A DNA stretch of 11,927 nucleotides from NCBI GenBank assembly GCA_902772685.1, contig CACYBO010000132.1:1-11927 (forward strand), read 5' to 3'. Positions 6,428-11,927 of the stretch are shown here, in pieces. The first letter of the stretch is position 1. Every line of letters starts with the position of its first letter. Source of the DNA: an uncultured Eubacteriales bacterium (lineage in GTDB: Bacteria; Bacillota; Clostridia; Peptostreptococcales; Anaerovoracaceae). The position numbers were made by a program, and so were the translations under genes. The notes beneath the pieces are model-generated. The model had not been told where the DNA came from. It searched no databases and saw only the letters and a list, made by a program, of their open reading frames with translations.

Positions 6428-7521
6428 CTGTCCGTCTCCGTTATGCATTTCAGGTTCTCTATGAGTTCCTGATTTTCTTCGTGTTTTTTGACTGCGATGC
6501 GGAACCAGCCTTCTCCCAGGCCGTGGTAATTGTCGCAGTTGCGGATGAGGATTCCCTTTTTCCTCATCTCCTCATCAAGTCCCTTCGGACCGTTGAAGAG
6601 CAGATAGTTGGCTTCACCGTAAACTCTGGAATAGCCCAGCCACAGCAGGGCGTCCTTCAGCCACTGGCGCTCCTTCTGCACGATCGCCGCACCTTCTGCA
6701 GCATGTGCGCTATCCTCCAGAGCCGCAATCCCCGCAGCCTGCGCCAGACTTGAGACATTCCACGGTGCCCCCGCCTTCTGCAGGGCTTCCGCCGTCTCCT
6801 TCTCCGCGCAAAGGCAATAGCCAAGGCGTACGCCGGCCATACCGTAGAGTTTCGTGAAGGCCTTTAGAATAATCAGGTTTCCGTATTCATCCAGATAACT
6901 CTTCATGGTGTGTGCTTCCGGCTCATCCAGAAAACCGTTGAAGCATTCGTCGATAACGAGGGTCGTACCTGCCTGTCTGCAGGCGTCGAGGATCTCCTCC
7001 AACCGCTTTCTGTCAGTGGCGACACCCGTCGGGTTGTTCGGTTCGCACAAAAACAGCATGTCCGCGCCGCCGTCAGTTTCCCTGCCTGTCGCCTTTATCG
7101 CCTGCGCCAGGTCTTCGCCGACAGCAAACCCTTCGTCTTCCCTCAGAAGCCATCGCTCCACGCGCCATCCTTCCGATGCAAAAGCTTCCTCATATTCGGA
7201 GAATGTCGGCGCAGTGACGAGAAGACGCGGATTATCACTCTTCTTTGCGGCTTTTGCGAGACGATAAATAACGTCAGCCGCGCCGGCGCCGCAGAACACC
7301 TGCTCCGCCGCTACACCTTCAGATTTCGCTATCGCACTGCACAGCCGCCGGCATTCGGGATCCGGATACCGGTCCGCCAGCTGTGCCGCTTCAGCAATAG
7401 CCGCCTTCACATGTTCCGACATGCCGAGCGGATTGACGTTCATGGAGAAGTCAAGGGGTGCGCTTCCGTATTCTATTTCGTAAGAGGCCCAGTCGCCTCC
7501 GTGCTGATTTGTTTTGGTCAT
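6424..7521 (-). CDS. cobD: L-threonine-O-3-phosphate decarboxylase CobD (PLP enzyme)
   Basis: This is a 365-residue fold type I PLP protein of the histidinol-phosphate aminotransferase-like group. CobD decarboxylates L-threonine phosphate to (R)-1-aminopropan-2-yl phosphate, which CbiB joins to adenosylcobyrate. Visible motifs: HGGD at the N terminus, DFSMNVNPLG (24-33), the PLP-site PNNPTG (161-166), DECFNGF (191-197, Asp for the PLP nitrogen), FTKLYGMAGVRLGY (222-235) with Schiff-base Lys224, and Arg232. Length matches the Salmonella enzyme (about 364). Relatives include true histidinol-phosphate aminotransferases, but the HGGD start and its position between cbiB and cbiP favour the cobalamin role. 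Its ATG is 2 bases after the cbiB stop, and its TGA overlaps the cbiP ATG. Confidence 0.92.
   Translation of the reverse strand: MTKTNQHGGDWASYEIEYGSAPLDFSMNVNPLGMSEHVKAAIAEAAQLADRYPDPECRRLCSAIAKSEGVAAEQVFCGAGAADVIYRLAKAAKKSDNPRLLVTAPTFSEYEEAFASEGWRVERWLLREDEGFAVGEDLAQAIKATGRETDGGADMLFLCEPNNPTGVATDRKRLEEILDACRQAGTTLVIDECFNGFLDEPEAHTMKSYLDEYGNLIILKAFTKLYGMAGVRLGYCLCAEKETAEALQKAGAPWNVSSLAQAAGIAALEDSAHAAEGAAIVQKERQWLKDALLWLGYSRVYGEANYLLFNGPKGLDEEMRKKGILIRNCDNYHGLGEGWFRIAVKKHEENQELIENLKCITETDR
6435..6439 (-). promoter_or_regulatory. Ribosome binding site of cbiP
   Basis: GGAGA lies inside the end of cobD, 7 bases before the cbiP ATG at 6427. It favours this start over the in-frame ATG at 6448, which has only poor purine-rich sequence upstream. 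Confidence 0.7.
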
Positions 7522-7523
7522 AG

Positions 7524-8507
7524 TTACAGTCCCGCGATGATGAGCGCCGTGCTGACTGCCATGGTAAGCAGCAGTGCGATCAGTGACGCCGCATACATCA
7601 TCCTGTTTGTTTTCAGTATATCTTCCGGTTCGATCGGTCTGGTCCTGTCGCCGATAGTCGGTTTATTATACAGTTCGCCGAAGTAGTAGGCCGGTCCCGC
7701 CAGCTGCGCGCCCAAAGCGCCCGCACAGGCGGACTCCGTCTGGGCCGAGTTCGGGCTCGGGTGATTGCGGTTGTCCCGCCGCCAGATTTTCCAGGCATCC
7801 ATCGCCCTGTGTTCCATGAGTCCGGCCGCCGCAATCCACATGAGGGCTGCCAGCCGCGACGGAATGAGCCCCGCCAGATCATCCAGATGAGCCGGTCCGC
7901 GGCCGAAGTTGATATACGTCTCGTTCTTATATCCAACCATGCTGTCCATGGTGTTGATTGCCTTATACGTCAGCGCCAGCGGCGCCCCGCCGATCATCAT
8001 GTAGAAGAACGGCACCGCAACGCCGTCGGAAAAGCTCTCCGCCACCGTCTCCACAGCAGCCTTGGTTACGCCTTCCGCCGTCAGTTCCTGCGTATCCCGC
8101 CCTACGATCCTGGACACGGCTTTGCGCGCGCCCGCGATGTCACATTCGGGACTCAGAAAACTGTAGACATTCTTCGCCTCGTTGGCCAGACCCCGCACCG
8201 CGATCGCCTGCCAGCACCACAGCGTATGCAGAAGCAGAAAGACTGCAGGATGTATTATCCATGCGATCAGGCAAAGTCCCATCGTGACCGCATAGGTGAC
8301 CACCACGATAACCGCGGCCATCGTCCTGCCTGCCGCCCGCTCACCGCCGTCCGTTTTTGGAAATATTTTCCTGAGACAACGTTCCAGCAGCGTAATGCCT
8401 TTGCCGATGATGACCACCGGATGAGGCAGTTTCGCGGGATCCGCGAATAACAGATCCAGCAGAAAGCCAAATATGATCGATAGTTCAAACAGTAATAAAA
8501 ACAGCAT
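7524..8507 (-). CDS. cbiB: Adenosylcobinamide-phosphate synthase CbiB, membrane protein
   Basis: CbiB condenses adenosylcobyrate with aminopropanol phosphate to give adenosylcobinamide phosphate; in aerobic-route nomenclature this protein is called CobD. The 327 residues are typical. Conserved blocks are LLFADP...HPVVIIGKGI (19-38), SRIVGRDT (132-139), ETVAESFSDGVAVPFFY (153-169), YKAINTMDSMVGYKN (181-195) and NHPSPNSAQTESACAGALG (248-266). Hydrophobic segments near 1-20, 64-84, 86-105 and 306-326 mark it as an integral membrane protein. The ATG overlaps the cbiA stop as TAATG; its own ribosome site is weak (GAAAGA), so translation is probably coupled to cbiA. Directly next to cobD, which makes its second substrate. 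Confidence 0.96.
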   Translation of the reverse strand: MLFLLLFELSIIFGFLLDLLFADPAKLPHPVVIIGKGITLLERCLRKIFPKTDGGERAAGRTMAAVIVVVTYAVTMGLCLIAWIIHPAVFLLLHTLWCWQAIAVRGLANEAKNVYSFLSPECDIAGARKAVSRIVGRDTQELTAEGVTKAAVETVAESFSDGVAVPFFYMMIGGAPLALTYKAINTMDSMVGYKNETYINFGRGPAHLDDLAGLIPSRLAALMWIAAAGLMEHRAMDAWKIWRRDNRNHPSPNSAQTESACAGALGAQLAGPAYYFGELYNKPTIGDRTRPIEPEDILKTNRMMYAASLIALLLTMAVSTALIIAGL

Positions 8508-9898
8508 TATCTTTCATGCGATCTTTTGCACGCTTCTACGAAACGCTCAGCCAGTTTCCCGCCGCCGAGATACAGGTGCGGAAAGCCTGCATAAAGGGTC
8601 CCGGACGCAAATCCGAATCTCCACTGTGCGCCGGTCGACAGTTTCGTCAGGCTCATGTCGCTCCCTACCGCAGTCGTATCCCAGTAATGGAACTCATGAA
8701 CAGGCGCCTGTTCACCTGCCTGCAAAAGCATCGTATCCTTCTCTGAACTGATGGTTCCGTATCCGAAACGCACCAGTTTCCCCGCGTTGCTACCGCTGCC
8801 CGGCAGTACGCCGGCCATTGGCCAGCGGTTTCCATCTGTGTCCTCAAGTTCCGCGGAAAGATACAGGAACCCGCCGCACTCCGCGATGGTCGGAAGACCG
8901 GCCGCGACTGCCTCCCGGATCTGTTTCCGCATGGACTCATTCTCCGACAGCTGTCTGCCGTAGAGCTCCGGGTATCCTCCCGGCAGATATAGTCCGTCTA
9001 TGTCATCCGGCAGTCCCGCGTCGTGGACCGGGCTGAAGAAAACGATCTCTGCACCGGCCGCTTTCAGGGCTGTCAGTGATTCTGCGTAGATAAAGTTGAA
9101 GGCCTCGTCACGGGCGACGGCGACGCGCACCTCTGCCGCAGCAGGCGCATCAGCATGAGGTTCCTCGGACGGGGAGCCGGTTGCTCCCCCGCAGCTGCCA
9201 GCCGTGCCTCCTGTCAATGTAAACAGTCTGTCCAGATCGACGGTCTCCTCCATCCGCCGGCCGATCCGGTCGATGCGCTCTGTCAGGTCCTCTATTTCCT
9301 CGGCGGTCATGAGCCCCAGATGCCGGCTCTTAAAGTCCGCCTCCTCCATGTGCGGAACGTATCCCAGAACCGGAATGCCGCTCGCCTCTTCGATGGCCGG
9401 TCCGTACATTTTATAATATGCCTCGCTGCAGTCGTTGAAGATGACTCCGCAGATGTGACTGTCTTCCCGGAAACCGGCAACGCCCCTGATGACAGCCGCC
9501 AGCGTCAGCGCCGCTCCCTTCGGACGCACGACGAGAACAGCCGAAATGTCAAGCAGACTTGCCACATGATAGGCGCTTGCGAACTCGCCCTTCGCACCGG
9601 AGTTGCTGGACCTGACGCCGTCGTAATATCCCATGACGCCCTCACACACTGCGGCGCCGTGGCCTTTGCTGTTCCTCGCGAATATGTCCTTCACGCCTTC
9701 TTCTCCTGCGAGAAAGACATCCAGGTTGCAGCTGGATATTCCAAGAACAGAACGGTGGAACATCGGATCGATGTAATCCGGACCGCACTTGAACGCACAT
9801 GGATCGTATCCTTTTCTTTTGAGCAATGACAGCAGTCCGCACGTTACAGCAGTCTTGCCGCTGTTCGAGGATGCTGCTGTGATCATCAGCTTAAGCAT
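8507..9898 (-). CDS. cbiA: Cobyrinate a,c-diamide synthase CbiA, glutamine-hydrolysing
   Basis: CbiA amidates the a and c carboxylates of cobyrinate using ATP and glutamine. It has 463 residues, close to the family norm. The ATP loop is AASSNSGKT (8-16), followed by KCGPDYIDPMFH (37-48), EGVMGYYDG (86-94) and SRHLGL (191-196). The C-terminal glutaminase domain has the nucleophile Cys341 in AECGGFLYL and His441 in FPHLY. The domains are joined by a Gly/Ala/Ser/Pro-rich linker (231-256). The ATG at 9896-9898 is chosen because a strong GAGGGAGGAG sits just upstream; an in-frame ATG at 9916 lies upstream of that site and is unlikely. The gene overlaps the end of the cbiET fusion by 8 bases. Confidence 0.96.
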   Translation of the reverse strand: MLKLMITAASSNSGKTAVTCGLLSLLKRKGYDPCAFKCGPDYIDPMFHRSVLGISSCNLDVFLAGEEGVKDIFARNSKGHGAAVCEGVMGYYDGVRSSNSGAKGEFASAYHVASLLDISAVLVVRPKGAALTLAAVIRGVAGFREDSHICGVIFNDCSEAYYKMYGPAIEEASGIPVLGYVPHMEEADFKSRHLGLMTAEEIEDLTERIDRIGRRMEETVDLDRLFTLTGGTAGSCGGATGSPSEEPHADAPAAAEVRVAVARDEAFNFIYAESLTALKAAGAEIVFFSPVHDAGLPDDIDGLYLPGGYPELYGRQLSENESMRKQIREAVAAGLPTIAECGGFLYLSAELEDTDGNRWPMAGVLPGSGSNAGKLVRFGYGTISSEKDTMLLQAGEQAPVHEFHYWDTTAVGSDMSLTKLSTGAQWRFGFASGTLYAGFPHLYLGGGKLAERFVEACKRSHER

Positions 9899-11168
9899 CT
9901 GCTCCTCCCTCAGCATCGGGATTTTCAGCCTTCCGGCCGGTAATAATATAAATCGGGTTTGCCGACATCATCATATGCCGGCTCCCCGCCTTGCGGGATG
10001 TATTGACGCAGACCTGAATGATATCTGTGTCCATGCCTTTCTCCGCCATATATCTGACTGTATCTGCCATAGTTTCCAGAACGATTGCCGATACGCAGAT
10101 CAGCGCCGACTCGTTCTTCGACAGAACCGTGTCTATGATTTCCCTGAGGTTTCCTCCCGAACCGCCTATGAATACTCTGTCCGGCGCAGGCAGCTCCTGC
10201 AGCGCTTCCGGAGCACTTCCCAGAACCACATTCAGATTCCAGTTTCCGAACTTCTTTTTGTTCGCGTAGATCAGGCTGCACCCTTCTGATTCTCTCTCGA
10301 CAGCCCAGACTTTCCCGCGGGATGCCTTCATGGCGAGTTCCACGGAAACACTGCCTGTTCCCGCTCCCACATCCCATACAGTGTCTGTCTTCGCCACATT
10401 CATCTTTGAGAGAATCGCAGCGCGCACAGTCTGCTTGGTCATCGGAATATCCCCACGGATGAACTCTCCGTCATCAATTCCCGGCGTCAGATCGCCGAAA
10501 CCTGCAGCCGGTTCCACGAGCATGACGGACAATGCGTCGAATTGCTGTTCCGCAAATGCAGCAGCTGTTCCCGATACGATCCGTTCACCCTCATAGGATA
10601 ACCGCTCACCCACGCAAACCTTGAGACCTCCGAGTCCCGCATCCGCAAGCTGCGCGCACAGTTCCGCAGGTCCGAGGGATCCGCCCGTCAGGAAGAACAC
10701 TTCTTTGCCATCCATGACCTCTGCCACCGCATCGCAGTCAGTGCCGTGCGCCGACACAAGTTTCCAATCCTGCCACGGTCTCTGCAGACGCGCCGCCATC
10801 ACCTGTACGCTTGAAATCCCGGGCACCACAACAGACTCGATCCCTGCATCCTCAAGCAAAGGCACCAGGCTCCGTGTCCCCGAATAGAACCCCGAATCCC
10901 CGCTGTAGGCCACGCAGATATGATAATCTTCCGATTCTGCCGAATCCGCGCCCTTGGACGTTCCTCTCTCTGCGTTTCTGATTGCTTCCAGAATCGCATC
11001 CGGTCTGATCTCAGGTACGCCGACACAGTCTTCCTTCGTGTATGGCTCAACCGCCTCCAGAAGTCTGCGCGCCCCGATAATCATATCCGCCCGCTCAATC
11101 GTCTTTTTTACTTCTACCGTCATTGTGCCCGGATCGCCACATCCGGTTCCGACAAGTGTTACTCTCAT
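9891..11168 (-). CDS. cbiET: Bifunctional precorrin-7 C5-methyltransferase / C15-methyltransferase (decarboxylating), CbiE-CbiT fusion
   Basis: This 425-residue fusion methylates C5 (CbiE) and C15, with loss of the C12 acetate carboxyl (CbiT), using S-adenosylmethionine, to give the substrate of CbiC. CbiE spans about 1-220: VGTGCGDPGTMT (6-17), AYSGDSGFYSG (87-97), VVPGISSVQ (114-122), SAHGTD (139-144), LTGG (160-163). CbiT spans about 230-412: GIDDGEF (230-236), the SAM loop DVGAGTGSVSVE (266-277), acidic ERE (291-293), IGGSGGN (334-340). The order equals that of CobL of the aerobic pathway, and such fusions are common. The ATG at 11166-11168 is preferred over 11186 because AGGGAG (11177-11182) lies 8 bases upstream and ATGA overlaps the cbiJ stop. 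Confidence 0.94.
   Translation of the reverse strand: MRVTLVGTGCGDPGTMTVEVKKTIERADMIIGARRLLEAVEPYTKEDCVGVPEIRPDAILEAIRNAERGTSKGADSAESEDYHICVAYSGDSGFYSGTRSLVPLLEDAGIESVVVPGISSVQVMAARLQRPWQDWKLVSAHGTDCDAVAEVMDGKEVFFLTGGSLGPAELCAQLADAGLGGLKVCVGERLSYEGERIVSGTAAAFAEQQFDALSVMLVEPAAGFGDLTPGIDDGEFIRGDIPMTKQTVRAAILSKMNVAKTDTVWDVGAGTGSVSVELAMKASRGKVWAVERESEGCSLIYANKKKFGNWNLNVVLGSAPEALQELPAPDRVFIGGSGGNLREIIDTVLSKNESALICVSAIVLETMADTVRYMAEKGMDTDIIQVCVNTSRKAGSRHMMMSANPIYIITGRKAENPDAEGGADA
9902..9911 (-). promoter_or_regulatory. Strong ribosome binding site of cbiA
   Basis: The minus strand reads GAGGGAGGAG followed by CAG and the ATG at 9898. It is the strongest Shine-Dalgarno match seen in the operon. 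It lies inside the 3' end of the cbiET gene and fixes the cbiA start against the in-frame ATG at 9916. Confidence 0.8.
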
Positions 11169-11917
11169 TTCATTTTCTCCCTGCAATACGCAAGTATCTG
11201 ATCAAAGGACATCCCTTCTTCTTCCGGTCTTCTGATGACGATGACCGAAACCCCGCAGCTGCGGGCGGCATTGATCTTCTCCGCAAACCCGCCGGCCGCG
11301 CCACTGTCCTTGGTGATCATCTGATCGATCAGGTAATCCTGCATGACCGCCCTGTTCAGTTCCTCTGAGAAAGGTCCCTGCACTGCGATGATATTTCTGT
11401 GCGGGATTTCCGCCTCCTCACAGGCCTGTATACTTGAAACAACCGGCAATACTCTGGGGTACAGCAGTTCCGGATCGAGGACCTCCGCGTAAACACTCAA
11501 CTCCTTCGATCCAGTAGTCAGCAGCACCCGGCCGCCGATGGCCGCCGCGCACTCCGCCGCTTCCCACGCGTCCCTGACATAGCGGATATCCTCACCGCCC
11601 TGCGCGACGCTGTCCGAATCGTCTCTGAGCAGCCGCAGGCGCTCTACGCCTTCTGCTTCGGCCGCGCGGCGGATGTTGTCCGTGACGATCACTGCATAAG
11701 GATGGGTCGCATCGATGACCAGATCCGCATCCGAAATCATAGCGCGTATCCCGTCTTCCTCCTTCGGACCGACCTCGACCTGCACGCCGGCAAGTACGCC
11801 TTGTTCCTCCGCGCCGACGTCCGACACCACGCTGACCACAACGTCAGCGCCTGCCTTTGCAAGAGCCCGGGACAGTTCCCGTCCTTCAGATGTTCCCCCG
11901 AAAATAACTGTCTTCAT
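11165..11917 (-). CDS. cbiJ: Cobalt-precorrin-6A reductase CbiJ (CobK family)
   Basis: CbiJ reduces the corrin ring of (cobalt-)precorrin-6A with a nicotinamide cofactor, giving the substrate of the downstream CbiE-CbiT protein. The 250-residue length is typical. The N-terminal Rossmann half begins at once with IFGGTSEGREL (5-15) and has DATHPYA (69-75); the C-terminal half has TTGSKEL (134-140), GPFS (181-184) and ITKDSGAAGG (201-210). The protein looks complete because MKTVIFGGTSEGR is the usual family N terminus, but only ten bases of upstream sequence are in the window, so the ribosome site cannot be seen. Its TGA overlaps the cbiET ATG. CbiJ (anaerobic, cobalt-bound) versus CobK (aerobic) use is inferred from likely lifestyle, not from residues. 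Confidence 0.94.
   Translation of the reverse strand: MKTVIFGGTSEGRELSRALAKAGADVVVSVVSDVGAEEQGVLAGVQVEVGPKEEDGIRAMISDADLVIDATHPYAVIVTDNIRRAAEAEGVERLRLLRDDSDSVAQGGEDIRYVRDAWEAAECAAAIGGRVLLTTGSKELSVYAEVLDPELLYPRVLPVVSSIQACEEAEIPHRNIIAVQGPFSEELNRAVMQDYLIDQMITKDSGAAGGFAEKINAARSCGVSVIVIRRPEEEGMSFDQILAYCREKMK
11177..11182 (-). promoter_or_regulatory. Ribosome binding site of cbiET
   Basis: AGGGAG sits inside the end of cbiJ, 8 bases before the ATG at 11168. The in-frame ATG at 11186 lies before this site, so the shorter protein starting MRVTLVG is the likely product. Confidence 0.7.
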
Positions 11918-11927
11918 GCTTTTCGTA

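Noticed and set aside
6424..7521. Histidinol-phosphate aminotransferase (HisC) instead of CobD
   Set aside because: The PLP motifs are shared by both, but the HGGD N terminus, the length of 365 and its place between cbiB and cbiP favour threonine-phosphate decarboxylase.
6910..7686. Plus-strand open frame of 258 codons opposite cobD and the cbiB end
   Set aside because: It spans the junction of two well-conserved minus-strand genes and has no recognisable motif or ribosome site.
833..11917. Internal cobalamin riboswitch or promoter within the operon
   Set aside because: All gaps between genes are 30 bases or less, so there is no room. Any such element should be upstream of the window's right edge.

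Overview
The window looks like a Bacillota genome, most likely an anaerobic Clostridia-type bacterium. This is inferred from purine-rich AGGAG/GGGAG ribosome sites, tightly overlapping genes, fairly high GC by eye, and the style of the transporter and lipoprotein families; there is no taxonomic marker gene. It is almost fully coding, with no gap over 300 bases, and I found no tRNA, rRNA, mobile element, CRISPR array or riboswitch.

Layout: on the plus strand, 1-786 is the 3' part of a lipoprotein gene that begins outside the window and encodes two tandem NEAT-like beta domains. A hairpin at 798-830 is placed to terminate it and the convergent minus-strand operon. From 11917 down to 833 the minus strand is one unbroken run of ten genes: cbiJ, a cbiE-cbiT fusion, cbiA, cbiB, cobD, cbiP, cbiC, then substrate-binding lipoprotein, permease and ATPase genes of a FecCD/BtuFCD-type ABC importer. 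Most junctions are ATGA or TAATG overlaps and the largest gap is 30 bases, so the run is probably one transcript whose promoter lies beyond base 11927.

Function: the seven enzymes cover the middle and late steps of cobalamin synthesis: precorrin-6A reduction (CbiJ), C5/C15 methylation with decarboxylation (CbiET), methyl migration (CbiC), a,c-diamide formation (CbiA), the other four amidations (CbiP), aminopropanol phosphate supply (CobD) and its attachment (CbiB). The cobalt-early (anaerobic) route is inferred; its diagnostic genes (cbiD, cbiG, cbiK/X) are not in the window and would have to be elsewhere, possibly upstream in the same operon. Nucleotide-loop genes are also absent.

The least ordinary part is the importer. 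Its ATPase carries an extra C-terminal domain of about 107 residues and altered Q-loop and signature motifs, the permease has lost the usual PHxxR motif, and the binding protein has a CxC pair. It is translationally coupled to cbiC, so its substrate is probably a corrinoid or a cobalt/metal complex, but the sequence does not settle this. I did not see a wholly new system; the transporter and the adjacent lipoprotein deserve the closest look.
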